In this document: positions 21,586-33,243 of the stretch, piece by piece
How positions within the stretch are numbered: the stretch's first letter is position 1
Layout of the letters: each line of letters opens with the position of its first letter
NCBI RefSeq assembly: GCF_010093595.1
Contig: NW_022985439.1
Span: forward strand, 634,441 to 698,440
Reading direction: 5' to 3'
DNA length: 64,000 bases
Origin: Mytilinidion resinicola
Taxonomy: Eukaryota > Ascomycota > Dothideomycetes > Mytilinidiales > Mytilinidiaceae
The notes under the pieces: model-generated
Seen by the model: only the letters and a program-made list of their open reading frames with translations
Told to the model about the DNA's origin: nothing
Database searches by the model: none
Translations under genes and position numbers: made by a program

Positions 21586-23650
21586 TCAACCCTCTTTGTC
21601 GGTTTCAGACAGTTCCCCGGGAACCCACCCCATGCCGTCGGCGCTGGCCGGTTTCAAGCATGCGTACCAGGGCTCAAGGTGCGAATGAATCTTTACTCCC
21701 TCGACGAGGAAATCATATGTCGCAACCCTATGTTGTTTACAGTCTGCTCTGCTGCCTTTGGGGTTGTCGCACCAAATACTCCAACTATACGACAACCAGA
21801 TTCGAGAAGCTTGCAGGAAGTCGTGGGTGTCCTCCTCTTCTTGTCCTTCATCAATCCAGTTTTCTACACCAGTTCGGCACGGATAGTGCATTAACTTCTC
21901 GGTATTGATACTCGAAATGGTGTCGCCTCGTGGTGCGTAAGCAACGGGAATATTGAATAAGGCCTGGCCCTTCCATGCGGTGTATGCATCCAATTGGCGT
22001 TGGCCGCCCGTCTGATTCGTCATGGACGTCTCGAACTTGTCGATCCAACTGTTTGGATCAACGAGAGCGTTCTTGTTTGATAAGTAGTATTGCCAAGATC
22101 TTCGGGTAATTTCCTGGATGACATGAAAGGTTAGAGGCTGGAAATGAGACACTTCGGCAAGGTCTTAGGAAGCTCGTATGTTGTAGTCAGCCACGTACCT
22201 CCACAGTCACGTTTTCATGACGTTTCGTGTTCTTTTTAAGTTGGATGAAATGCGGAGGGGGCGCGAGCGTATTAGTGGACCTAGTCTCAGATTTATCCTC
22301 TATCCGGGAAATACTACCAGCCAATCAGTCAACAGAAATGTCCTTAAATTTTGACTCGAGAACATACTAATAAAACCAGAAGGATTTGTCCGGATAATCA
22401 GGCAAACACACTCTGATTGCTGCGTTTCCTCTAGAATCCGAGTCGCACTCCCCTAAGGGGACATCTGCGACGGCAATGTATGCCCGATTCAACTTCCAGA
22501 AATAGTTGATAGCAAGCGCAAGATAGTGGTGCCGCGTACTGTCCTTAAAGAATTGGACCGGGTTTGTCCTCCGGGTGGCATAGCGTCTAGGTTGTCAGTG
22601 AAAACACGTACCTTCTTAAGAGCGAAGACACATGAGAGCAATACTTACCCTGTGAGCATTTCCGATAGGCTAATGTGGCGATTGACCGAGTAGCCCGTGC
22701 TAGCAAGGTCCAGCATTAATCTCATCAGAGAGCGATCCATATACTTTGATGCATCGCTTAGAGTTTGCTCAAAATCAGAGTAACCATTTGGTTCGACGGA
22801 CGGGTGCTCTTTCACCCATGTGTCGTTGCGCCACGGCTCTAAATCGTCGAATGTTCTATGACAGTTAGTTACCATCAGCCATGCAGTGGCATCCCAGAAG
22901 CTTACGGAAAATTTTGATATTTCTCCGTCATCCCCTTGATGGCGGCAATAATTCCGGCCTTTTTCTCGAGTGCCTTTGCCACTTGATCATCGGGTAGCCC
23001 AAAGAAAAAGTCAAATGCTATGAGACTCATGTAAATTTTCATGAATATCCTTTGGGTTACAAAGGAGGCGTTGATTAAGACGTTCGTTGTCTCCTCATCG
23101 ATAGTGAACCGATAGACGTCGGGACGGTTACCACTGGTTACATCGAGTATAGTTTCGGCCACATTAGCTCTCCACAGCTCTTGATGCTCAGCTGCCATAT
23201 TCGAGATCTTGCCGAATGCATACCAGGCCTTTCGTTGATCGTCTTCGCTACCATTCTGGGACACTGTTTGGAAATACGAACACTTAATGGGCTGTCATAT
23301 ATCAGTGATAGACCGGACTATACAGACAGAACATGATTTACCGCGCATTTACCACCGACTCGAAGAATGCACTCGAAATCGGAATCCTTCAAGTTTGGCG
23401 CATATTTGTTTCTGAGATGCGATATCAAGCTTCCGCCAGTGTAATGAGAATTTTCTTCTTCTTTCAGCCAGTCCGTAACGTTCCACTTCTCCCACACCTT
23501 TTCGGTGAGTGTTTCCCAGTCAGTACAGTCTCCATCCTTGCTTGATTTTTGCGTTTTCTTCTTTTGCACTGGCGTTGCGGACGCCAACGTGAGGATCCCT
23601 AGGACGAAGAGAAGGGTTTTCACGAAGGGGTGAACCATTTTGGCCTTCAT
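21586..23650 (-). CDS. Hypothetical secreted protein, six exons
   Basis: Six exons are proposed (23342-23650, 22906-23282, 22649-22855, 22368-22586, 22199-22313, 21586-22137). All five joins keep phase and the result is 592 residues. The N-terminus has a signal peptide (FVKTLLFVLGILTLASATPV) followed by a Lys-rich pro-like stretch. The mature part has scattered cysteines, several N-glycosylation sequons (NVT, NGS, NAS, NDT, NQT) and a hydrophobic segment FMKIYMSLIAFDFFFGLP in the middle. I do not recognise the family; the layout recalls large secreted proteins of unknown function in plant-associated Dothideomycetes. The last intron uses the acceptor in TTTCCAG rather than the earlier GAAG because only that keeps the frame of the final exon. 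The alternative start is the Met four codons in. Confidence 0.75.
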
Positions 23651-25773
23651 GATAGAGGTTGGCAGGTCAATATCTAAGAGACCTAGTAAAGTGGTGGGTT
23701 GAGTCTAACCAAAATGTTAATACTACTGCAGTAGCCACATCCCATCTTATATGCAAAATCAGCTCTAGGCAGCGTATCTGCGCCAGTCATCAAAAATTAA
23801 GACACCATGGTCAGGCGTAGAGTAAGAGGTCACACCCACGGATACTACGAAACTTCATTAGCAGGTTCCTCCTCATCCAAAACAAACCTCACAACCAATC
23901 AGCTCCTCCTCTTCGAATCCTAGCCCGGTACGCCAGTCATTGTAAAGTAATAAGTCTGAATAAGGGAGAACTATTGGTCGGGCCATAGTGTCCGGCCACA
24001 AAATAGCGGCCGAGAAGTAGCAAAGATGCAGGCAGACTCGTGGTACGCCGTCTCGTTCTCGCAGATCTAGATTTAGTCTTGGGTAAAAACTATGGGTGTT
24101 CTCCTCGGCTCGACTTTGACATGTATTTATAGGTCATCAACGGTAAGCCGGAGTACGTCGGCCAGATTATACTAGAGCTTAACAAGTCTAGGCTCTCGTA
24201 GAGACCATGGGTCTGAAGAGACAAGCCTGATGGATTGGAAGCGCTTGCACGCACTTGATAAAACCAACATACATTTCTAGCTGCTCAGCAAAAGTGACCG
24301 TGTATCGGTTTGAAGCCTAGATTTCCGACCAAAGATGAAAGAGCCATAGCCGTGGTGATTTATCGTACGTACTAAGGATACGCCCAGATCCGAACGATGA
24401 ATAAGCCTACGGACTGACGTGCGAGGAAACATGGTTGCGAGTACCCCACAATGGCTTAACCTCTTATGTCCAGCTGGTCTAAATTAGGAAAGAAATTCAT
24501 GTACTTCAAGTCTGGTAGGAGCCAAGATCGTAACTTTTTCTAGCGTCGAATACACTATATAGATGGTGGGATGGGGGAGCTCAAGACGGCCTCGGTCCGG
24601 CCTTAATTGTCAGACGGATTTCCGGAGCGGTATGAGCCATGGCACTCTAACTCGGACTTGGGATTTGATGCACTACTATGAGACTTGCGAATCAAAGTCC
24701 TTCAGCTCTTTGCTACAAGAAAAGTGGGAGACTAGAGACTACTGATGGACAAGAGTGCAAACATTCTCAATAGACCCTCGTAAAATGGAAGGCATGTCTT
24801 GCTGCGAAATTGATGGGGACAAATCGTCGGAAGGTCCAGGAGTCTGTTGTTGCGACTACCTGATTCCGAAGTCGATGATGATTCGGATTTCCTGCCAAAG
24901 TTTCGGTTTTCGACGCCCGTAGTAGTTCTACAGTCGCCGAGCAACCTTGGACGAGTCTTAAGGCAGTCTCACAGCATGGGCGGTGTGGCGACTACATGGC
25001 AAAGACGAGATTACGCGATGCTGCGATAGTGAGACCAGAGTACAAACAATATTGATAACGTGAGGGGCTGAGCGAAGCCAGAGGAAGCCCTCCACGTTGC
25101 TGGGGGTGAAAATAAGAAGCGGCTGGCGTCGCGCTAGAGTATGTACAATAGGCGCCCATCTCCGCCCTTTGCAACGTCACCTCAGCACCGACTTGGGACT
25201 ACACGCTATACAACAGCTATTTGACTTCGCACAACTTTCGATATACTACAGAGTTGTATTGATTCTTCCTGCTGGGTATCCTGTGTCTCTTCATGAACTC
25301 GGATGTTTGCATGTGGCACCAACGGCCGTGTCTGTCCCTTGCAGCTGCCTACCATACACTTGGGCTTTTTTATCGTATGCCACCCATCAACATTTGTTTG
25401 CAAAGGCCAGCGGCTCCTAACTGCGTCATTCTCGGGAATCATGTGAAATCTGCCCTATCCATACTGACCTGCAGATGCGTCTTTCCCAGGGATACAAGAT
25501 TCGAGATGCCCCCGCAATTGGTCTACGGAATCCTGCTCTCGATCCCTAGACCCAGAGCACTGCATAATCACGGTATAGCTGCACCGATTCAGGTAAGTCA
25601 TTTCATCTTGACACTTTATCCAGCCGCCAAGCAAATATGGGACATGAAAGAACCCGACTTTATGTTGTTATACAAATACGCGGTACGTGTTTGTCTACAA
25701 ATTGACACTGCTATCTTTCCCCATAACGGAGCGGCGTATCGTCCATCATGAACTCGATCCTCCACTGCTCTCC
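23651..25773. other. 2.1 kb without recognised gene
   Basis: Both strands were read. Only short open frames without conserved motifs or consistent splice joins are present. The open frame 25293-25751 (152 codons) has no recognisable feature and no downstream continuation, so it is not called. Confidence 0.5.
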
Positions 25774-26343
25774 ATGTCAGCCACATTTAACATGCAGTTT
25801 CTCGCACCCCTCCTCGCCCTCACTATGAGTATTCTGTCCCTCGCGCTTCCAACCCAGCAAACTACCGAAATCTTATCACACCAAAGTGGCTCGCTTCCTC
25901 TCGTCGTCACCGACCTCGTAATTTTCCAATCCAATCCAGACATCAACCTCATGTCCTTCATCTCCTTCCATTACTCCGACCCCGAACCATCCCGCAACCA
26001 CACCATCTCAGGCAACTGCACTTACGCGGTAAACGGCAACACCTCGCTCTACATGGACTGGTACGAATTCTGCGATTCGTCGGGGGAATACGGCTTCTGG
26101 TACCAGGAGAACCAGATTCTCCTGACGCGGTCGTGGTGGAATTGGGGGTATGTACTGCGATTGGATTGTGTTTCTTGAAGAGCTCGGCTAATTCGGGCAT
26201 ACAGCAAGTTCCCTACATATATCACTGGCTTTGCACCGAGTGCTACCAATTGGACTGCTGATAACACGACTATCTCTCCAGTTGGGGTAGTCCATTCGCG
26301 GACGGAGCCGTGGTTTATTCCGATTACGAGTGTTATTGCATGA
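25774..26343 (+). CDS. Small secreted protein, possibly AA1-like (Alt a 1 fold)
   Basis: Two exons (25774-26147 and 26205-26343) encode 170 residues. The signal peptide is clear (MQFLAPLLALTMSILSLALPT); the Met at 25792 is an equally good start, giving 164 residues. The mature protein begins with a beta-rich pattern (VTDLVIFQSNPDINLMSFISFHYSDPEPSRN) and has one likely disulfide pair (GNCTYAV and YEFCDSSG), two NxT/NxS sequons and a C-terminal segment PWFIPITSVIA. Size, secretion signal and the 'ISFHYSDP' strand fit the fungal AA1-like family (named for Alternaria Alt a 1), which is largely restricted to Dothideomycetes and Sordariomycetes. That family call is tentative. The gene stands alone between two gene-poor stretches, as is frequent for effector-like genes. 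Confidence 0.72.
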
Positions 26344-27549
26344 ATCTTCGCGGTTTCTTTGGTCAGTTGTGGTGTACTTTTTCCCGTAAAGCTTGAGCTG
26401 TGGCTGTATAGGCATGAGTCACAAGAGCCGCTGAGTCGCCTCAGCTTCTTTGGTCCTATCTAAGAGCTGCTGAGGTGGATTCTTGATTGCATTCGACTTG
26501 AGGGGCGAAACCTGTAAAAGAGGTCGTGCACGTGACCGGAAAGGTCACAGAGTCACGTACACAAGAGCATCAGATTGATATCTTCCAAGAGCTTGAGTAC
26601 AATTACTGCAGACGAGGTTTAAATAGCGTGCTTACAAGAGTTCACTTGTGTCCTAGGCCTAGTGTTCGACTCTTGAGTCTCTCGAACCCCGCTTCATGAT
26701 GTTATCAACCCGCGAGCACGACGTCAAGAAGGACGAATATAACATCGTCTATCCACCGATCTATCCCCAACTTAATGCATCAGATTCCGCATTTCGACTC
26801 GCTACCCATCTTTACAATCCGCAGTGCATGCCCGTTTTCCCGCTATTCTCTACACTCAACTGCATATCTTATCCCAATGCTTTACCTACGCTCTAAAATT
26901 CCTTCCTCATCCACCGCGCCCCCTTGCCCCAGCCTCAGCGCCTCCAGACCCAACGCCAGCACCGTCCGCCCCTCCCCTTCCTTACAGTCACACCGACTTC
27001 TCAAGTTACTGGAGTTCTGATTGGCTAAGCGGGATTTCGGATTCTGATTGTGCAGCGAGCCTCGCCCTTTGTACTTATAGAAACTCCTACGTCTATAGGT
27101 CTCTAGAGTTACTATTGAATTTTAAGAATCTAGGAACTTGCTTTCTGCCTCTTATAGCCTATAGCTAGGATTTGGACTCTTAAGATAATGTCTGAGCGTG
27201 GTGGTGCTGTGTAGGAAGACTGTACGCTGGCTACTGTACGTGGGGACTGTACGCCCCGGAGCCGCGCCGGCGTGTAAGGGGTGAAATGCAAAAACCGTAA
27301 TTTGGATTAGGGTCTGAAATGCGAATTTATGAGCTTTACCATTTTATATCTAGTTTTAACGATGTATCCGAGCGGCGTCTTGTTGTTGTCAAGCTATGGT
27401 AGTTGAGTAAAATCTGTGCATCGCAAGTGTTGGATGTACCTAGAGACTTAACAACGCCCCGCTCTTGGCATAGGCCTAGCATTATGGTGTTGAGGCTTGC
27501 CCACCCACTTCACACTTCACCCGTCCACTATCGTCCAGGACACTACAAC
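26344..27549. other. Intergenic, no gene recognised
   Basis: This stretch holds a GTGCACGTGACC...GTCACGTACAC imperfect palindrome near 26526-26561, AT-rich sequence with many TATAG/CTATA steps around 27070-27190, and three close copies of ACTGTACG at about 27218-27252. These look like old element debris. No gene is supported. Confidence 0.45.
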
Positions 27550-28180
27550 ATGGCGTCTATACGGCCCATGACCATTAACGATCTGTTCAAGATCAGCACC
27601 ACTAACCTAGACCATCTCACCGAAACCTACAATGTAGGCTTCTACCTCGAGTATCTCACTAAATGGCCGGATCTCTGCCGTGTCATTGAAGGCGTAGACG
27701 GTAACATCGAGGGCTACAGTAAGGTCACCTATTCTGCTTGCGAAGCACACCGCTAAGCTTTTTCTCTACGAAGTCCTAGGAAAAGTCGAAGCCTCGCCCT
27801 ATCCTCCGCCCGTCTATCCCTACGACCCAGACACGAACACAAATCTAAACTACCTCCCATGGCACGGCCACATCACCGCCCTCACTGTAGCGCCCTCTGC
27901 CCGTCGACTGGGCCATGCGACGCGACTCACAGAGAGTCTGGAGCAGCAAGCTGACGCTAATAACGGCTGGTTTGTGGACCTCTTTGTGCGGAAAGAGAAC
28001 ACTCTTGCGCAAGAACTCTACAGAAAGATGGGCTATTCGGTCTACCGCTGCGTAGTCGATTACTACAACGATGGAGCCGATGCGTACGACATGCGGAAGC
28101 CCATGAGTCGCGACAAGGGCCACAAGCACATCCGAGATAACGGTGAAAAATTTCGCGTGGATCCCCAGGATGTGTGGTGA
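27550..28180 (+). CDS. nat3: N-terminal acetyltransferase B catalytic subunit (NAA20/Nat3)
   Basis: Two exons (27550-27718 and 27774-28180) encode 191 residues, the usual size. The N-terminus MASIRPMTINDLFKISTTNLD and the segment ETYNVGFYLEYLTKWPDLC are characteristic of Naa20. The intron removes an in-frame stop and joins EGY to ILGKVEA, the conserved GNAT strand. The acetyl-CoA loop appears as TALTVAPSARRLGHATRLTE (R/Q-x-x-G-x-A/G form), followed by DLFVRKENTLAQELYRKMGY and the C-terminal tail YDMRKPMSRDK. The enzyme acetylates the N-termini of Met-Asp, Met-Glu, Met-Asn and Met-Gln proteins on the ribosome together with Mdm20/Naa25 (established). Assignment is firm. Confidence 0.93.
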
Positions 28181-28589
28181 GATTCCTTTCGATCCTTCGG
28201 GGGTGCTTCAGTATGTCTAGTTGTATCTGAAAATCCTCGGGGCTGATTTAGCCTTTGGAAAATGTTATATTGTGCTTTGAGTTTTCTCGCCCTGTTAGGC
28301 TACTGCTGCCAGTGTCGTGTCCTGCCCAAGCTTGTACATTGTTCCAACCTAATCGGCTCGCTGTCACGTGCTTCTTGACCTTCACGGTGACGTATTGAGG
28401 CTGTTGTTCTGTATTCATGCATTCACCGCGTCCGAATCAGGATAGCTAAGCGAGTATCCCTTCTTCGACTCTATTTCACGTCCTTCGTCCTTCCACTCGC
28501 CAACACACTCGCGTCACCGACCTCATCACGATCATCTTGACACACCTACACATCCATCGAGACGCTGCACGCACAATCAATCCTCCAGA
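28181..28589. other. Intergenic
   Basis: About 410 bases between two genes on the same strand, with CT-rich leader sequence just before 28590. Nothing specific is seen. Confidence 0.5.
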
Positions 28590-30431
28590 ATGCCGTACGA
28601 CATCCCTTCGCACCCGAAACTGCTCTTCCCACCGTCGCCAATTGTTTGCGTACCGAAAGCTCTTGGGCTCTCCTGGGCCAACTACGAGCGCGACTTCCGA
28701 GAGCATCAAGACCGCGACTTGACGCGCGTAGAGGCTGGTTCCGTGCTGGGCGGCGCGATGCTGCGCCAGTACTTCTCCTCCCTAGCGGGCTTCCGCCGTG
28801 GCCGGGCGTACCTAGGATACAACTGGGGCACCGCAGAGATGACGCCGGAGACTGAGGTTGTGGAAGACGTGGCGGTGGAAGATATGGCGATGTGGATTGT
28901 GGAGAAGAGGAGGGAAGAGGAGGGGACCGAAGAGGGAGTGATCCCAAGCGTAGAGGTCCAGGACGACAACTACGACGTCCACACCATCCTGATCGTCGTC
29001 ACGCATGCCAAGTTCATGGCAAAGAAAGATCGGAGGACGCCGACCGTGCTGCCGTTTTTGGGTCCTGGGTTTGTCGTTGGGGGGAGAGAGGTGCGCTATG
29101 CCAACGTGGTGGTGTTGACTGGCGATCAGCGGACCGTATCGCCGCAGTTTGAGTTTTACAAGCTGGACCTGGATGGGCCGAAGGAGAAGAGCTTGGTGCC
29201 TGCCCTTGGAACGACGGAGGAGTATTTCGGCACCAATGCGTTCAGGTTGGGGAAGACGAGCGCAGAGAAGATGGACAAGATGTGGAAGGCGGCTGCAAAG
29301 GGAGAGCTAAAGATGAAGGGAAAGCTGAAGATGAAGACGAAGGCGACAGAGAGAAATGTGGAGCCTTCGCTTGATCGTTCCGTGCTGGGAGACCGCTCTC
29401 CGGATCGCAACTCCAGCATCTTCTCGCTTGCACACCTGGATAGCTTCGAAAACACGCGCGAAGAGTCGAGAGACGACGCCTCCACCCACATAGGCACGGA
29501 CATCGACAGAGCATCAGAATCTATCGCACATGCTTCGAAATCTATATTCTACCCCAGCACCATCGACACATTCAACAAACGCAAGCGCAAGCAATCCAGC
29601 CGCGCCCTCTCCGCCGAAGCCTCCGAGCGCGAAGAATCCGTGGCCCGCGATATGAAGAAGCGCAAGACCACGCCCGCGATCTCGAAACCTAAGGCTAACC
29701 GAAGGCCCAAGAACGCCTCTACAGCCGCTATGACCGCTAACCGCGACATTAACAAAGCAACGCCGCCCCTTCCCACTTCCCGCGCGGCCAACGCCTTCGC
29801 CTCCAGCGCTGGCAAGTTCTCCGAAGCATCGCCCGGCATCAGGGACACCCAGCCATCCCGCTCGTACACGCCTCAAAGTAGCGCTGGCCAGAAGCGCAAG
29901 CGCCCGACGCCGGAACCGCTCTCGCCCATCTTCGATTCCCCGGTCAAGCTAGAGCCGACCGACGCCGCCGAAGCCCGCCCAAAGAAGCCGAAGAAGTCGT
30001 CCCAATTGGCGGCCATCGACGCCGCGCTCCGCCGCCCTGCCTTCGACAAGCGCTTCTGCTGCCCGTATCTTGGCTGCGCGGCCCGCTACAGCACAAAGGA
30101 CTCCGTGCGCCGCCACTTCAAGCAGATGCACCCGGGCCTCGAGCTGGATATGGCGGCGTGGCAGTACACGACCCCCGACGGCATCAAGATTAAGGGCCAG
30201 CATGTGGCGACGGCTTCTAGGGCTGGTTCGCAGCCCATGGGAGGTGAGGTTGGGCTTGGGGGTGGATATCAGGTGAGTGGATATGGCGGTTTGACCAGCA
30301 AGAAGACGCTCTCGGCGCTCTACAAGCCGGTGACTGGAGGCGCAGGCGTGGAGGGCGAGAGGGCTGATTCTGCGGTTGCGGGAGATGACGACGACGGGCT
30401 TGAGCCTGTATATCTGGGCTGGGGTGTCTAG
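28590..30431 (+). CDS. Hypothetical protein with C-terminal C2H2 zinc finger
   Basis: A single-exon gene of 613 residues. The N-terminal ~220 residues are compact and conserved-looking (LGLSWANYERDFREHQDRDL, then TILIVVTHAKFMAKKDRRTP and RYANVVVLTGDQRTVSPQFEF) but I do not recognise the domain. The middle is disordered, rich in Lys/Arg/Ser/Pro with several possible nuclear signals (KRKRKQSSR-like and GQKRKRPTPEP). Near residue 490 a single finger reads CPYLGCAARYSTKDSVRRHFKQMH, with Cys-x4-Cys-x12-His-x4-His spacing. A DNA- or RNA-binding nuclear role is inferred from this finger and the basic linkers. The antisense open frames are GC3 shadows. Confidence 0.8.
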   Translation: MPYDIPSHPKLLFPPSPIVCVPKALGLSWANYERDFREHQDRDLTRVEAGSVLGGAMLRQYFSSLAGFRRGRAYLGYNWGTAEMTPETEVVEDVAVEDMAMWIVEKRREEEGTEEGVIPSVEVQDDNYDVHTILIVVTHAKFMAKKDRRTPTVLPFLGPGFVVGGREVRYANVVVLTGDQRTVSPQFEFYKLDLDGPKEKSLVPALGTTEEYFGTNAFRLGKTSAEKMDKMWKAAAKGELKMKGKLKMKTKATERNVEPSLDRSVLGDRSPDRNSSIFSLAHLDSFENTREESRDDASTHIGTDIDRASESIAHASKSIFYPSTIDTFNKRKRKQSSRALSAEASEREESVARDMKKRKTTPAISKPKANRRPKNASTAAMTANRDINKATPPLPTSRAANAFASSAGKFSEASPGIRDTQPSRSYTPQSSAGQKRKRPTPEPLSPIFDSPVKLEPTDAAEARPKKPKKSSQLAAIDAALRRPAFDKRFCCPYLGCAARYSTKDSVRRHFKQMHPGLELDMAAWQYTTPDGIKIKGQHVATASRAGSQPMGGEVGLGGGYQVSGYGGLTSKKTLSALYKPVTGGAGVEGERADSAVAGDDDDGLEPVYLGWGV

Positions 30432-31404
30432 GGCTATGGGGAGAGGTGTGATATTCTGAAAAAAAGTTTGTTGGACAGTAGATATTAGCCTGATTCTTGT
30501 TTTATTTTGACAGTCCCTCAAACAGGGCATCGAGGGCGCTCTAGCCCATGTAGGAAAATCTCCTGCTTGAATGGCTTACTTTTTCAATCCCGGTCTATCT
30601 GGTCACGTGAGTTTGGGATCTGTAAAGCCGGTTCAAATCCAGAACGATAGTATCCTTTCTGGCTCTACTCTCGAGCTGTTCTTGCGATGTGTTGACAGTC
30701 TCTTCCTCTTCTGTCCGAATTCCGACACACAGCTATTTCATTGTCGCAACATCGTGGATCTTTTCGTCAAATCTAGCCTAACTAGTTAGTGTCCTAGCGG
30801 TTTCGTTAAGACGACATGCCGTGTGTCTGGAACACCGTCAACCTATGTGAACTACTCTACCACTACTGACGTACAGTACTAGGCCATAAGTATAGGCACA
30901 CGGACATCACACTACGGAGGTTCTCCTCTTGCTCGCTCGACACCACTGTGAGGGGTGGCCCAGCTCGCCGGTATACAGTGCGTCAAAAGGAAGCCTGCTT
31001 TCCACTGCATTGACCTTCGCATCAGTGTTTCTCCGTATTCGATTCATCCTGCGGTCTTTTACTATCCTCAGTCGGTTCTATTATCTTCCAAGTCGTATAT
31101 CCTTCTCGAGATTTCATCTATTCCATTGATCATTATTACACGGCTTCGACGCCTGTGTAGAAGCAGAAAGGGAAAAATGGGAGAGAGTTCAATGCCTGCA
31201 CAACACGAAACGAAACATAACATTTCGGCAAATTTCGACACTACAAAAGATCCTTGTGTAGATGGTAAACTCCCAAGCGGTCGCAAGCCAGACTTTCTTC
31301 TTTCCGACATCTATTCGTCATGCCAATCACCCACACCTTTCCGTCCCCTCCATTCCCCCCCTTATTCCAACGAAGCAGCCAAGGGGCTTTCAAAGGTAGG
31401 ACCT
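30432..31404. other. Intergenic with a family B repeat copy
   Basis: Between convergent genes. 30871-30966 is an inverted partial copy of the MITE-like element at 41478-41714. The open frame 30955-31707 on the plus strand runs into the transporter gene and is not supported. Confidence 0.55.
30871..30966 (-). repeat. Dispersed repeat family B, copy 1 (partial)
   Basis: Reverse-complement match to 41617-41714: a terminal part TACAGTACTAGGCCATAAGT, then CTCGACACCACTGTGAG and CCCAGCT in the same order with scattered changes. Confidence 0.65.
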
Positions 31405-33243
31405 CTAAACCTCCTTATTCAACACCTCTGTGACCCCATCCTTTCCATGCACCACAATCTGCGTCTTAGACAAGCTCGTCTTAACCGGCGTCCTGCTGCT
31501 GAAGATCTCGGACAACTCTTCGAGCGTCCGCCTGCGCGTCTCAACGTAGAAGAAGTAGATGAAGGCAAACTCAAAGATGTCCCAGAAGATGAAGAGGAAG
31601 TAGTACTTCCACCCGGCACCAGAGAACGCAATGCCAGTGACAAACGTGTTGTAGAAGCCCGCAATGTTGACCCAGAAGTTGTAGAAGGCCATGCCCTTCG
31701 CACGTGACTCGTAGCGCAGACATTCAACGGGGTAGAGCTGCTGCAGGGGCGTGTAGCCGGCGGAGAAAACGAAGCCGAAGATGAAGATGAGGCCAATAAC
31801 GGCTTTGGCCTGGCCGGAGCGCTTGATGAGGGGGGTGCCGCTGTCGTCGACCTTGGGTTTGCCGTCGGGGCCGTCGATGACGTTGGTCGCAACGAGAGCG
31901 CACACGAGAATGAAAATGATAACGACGATGCCGGTGGAGACGAGGAGTTGCGGGCGGCGGCCCCACTTGTCGGTGTATAGAGCTCCAAAGACGGCGCCGA
32001 TGAAGGAGACAACGTTCTGGAGGCCGTTGAGTAAGAGGCGGGTGTGGTTGTTTGTAATGCCGGCACCCTGAAGCATGGCTGGATAGTAGTACGACACGGG
32101 ACCGTTGCCGGACCATTGGCCGAAGAAGCCCATGGACACAACGAGCATGGTGCGGTAGCGCTGCTCGCGGTTGTTGAACAGCTCGCGGTAGTCCCACCAG
32201 CGCTTGTCGGAGCCGGTTACGGAGATATCCTCGCACATTTCCCTGTACTCAAGCTGCACAATGGCGGAGTCGCGGCTGCCGTCGCCGTGGTACCGGGCCT
32301 GAGGGAATTAGTGGGGATTGATGCATGCATGGAGCAAAAATAGACTTACCATAGTGTCAAGGGCTTCTTCATGTCGATCGTTGGCAATCAACCAACGCGG
32401 GGTCTCGGGGAGGAAGGGGGCGCTCAAAAGAACGACACAGGAGAAGACCATTTGTAGCCAGATGGGGATTCTCCACGACTTCGTGCCCTGCAGGACCGAG
32501 GTACCGTAGGGGACAAAGGTGCCGGGGATTCCGCCCACGAACCAGAAAGTGTTGAAGATACCAGTCAGGATGCCACGATAGGCGGGATGGGCCATCTCAG
32601 ACGCGTAGGCGGGGCCAGCAGTCGAGGTAATGGCCACGCCGAATCCGAGGATGAAGCGGCCGCCCATGAATCCACCCAGGTTGGTGCAGGTGGCCTGGAT
32701 ACATGTGCCAATAACGATGATGAGGCAGCCGATGAACATGCCCCATTTTCGGCCTGGAATAGTCAGTTTTGCTTGTTGAATTCAATTGAGAAGGTAGGAC
32801 CATTCAGGAGGTATATCGAAGATAACGAGAGCAAGCAAAATTACACACCTTTCCAATCAGTAGCAGGCCCAGCAGCGAAGGATCCCACGAGATTGCCAAT
32901 GGTGTAGATGGCGTAGACGATGCCGGTGCCAGGGGTACCCTCAGTGAGGGAGAAGCCAAAGTATGAACGGTACTGGGCGTAGCTGTTGATGGCGCCCATC
33001 AAGGAACCATCGTAACCGTTGATGCAGGAGTTGAGAGTAGCGACGAACAGCACCAGGTAGAGCTGGGCGTGGTGAGCGTAGTTGTAGCTGCGGGGAACGC
33101 GCTGGACTCACCTTGAACATGGCCTTGGTCCATGGCTTGACGTGGGCCTTGAGGGTGGCATCAGCCAGGGAGACATTGTGCACCTGGCGGATCTCGGTGC
33201 TGTGCTCGGTCTCATTGTGGGCGACGCCCACGTCCTTCTCCAT
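31405..33243 (-). CDS. MFS sugar/lactose permease-like transporter
   Basis: Four exons (33112-33243, 32849-33062, 32350-32753, 31405-32298) give 547 residues with consistent phase. After a cytosolic N-terminus come TM1 with NSCINGYDGSLMGAINSYAQY, the TM4-5 block GGRFILGFGVAITSTAGPAY, PETPRWLIANDRHEEA at the end of TM6, the TM7 block GQWSGNGPVSYYYPAMLQGAG, DKWGRRPQLL after TM8 and a C-terminal VETRRRTLEELSEIF. The MGAINSYAQY and NGPVSYYYP blocks are usual in the fungal lactose permease/hexose transporter subgroup of sugar porters (PF00083). The plasma membrane location is by family. The exact substrate is not determinable. The start used is the Met at 33243; another in-frame ATG lies six codons upstream. 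Confidence 0.9.

Noticed and set aside
29949..30530. 193-codon frame antisense to the zinc-finger gene
   Set aside because: No motif, biased composition, lies over a confidently coding region.
30625..30645. B-box-like GGTTCAAATCC
   Set aside because: No A box and no T stem nearby.
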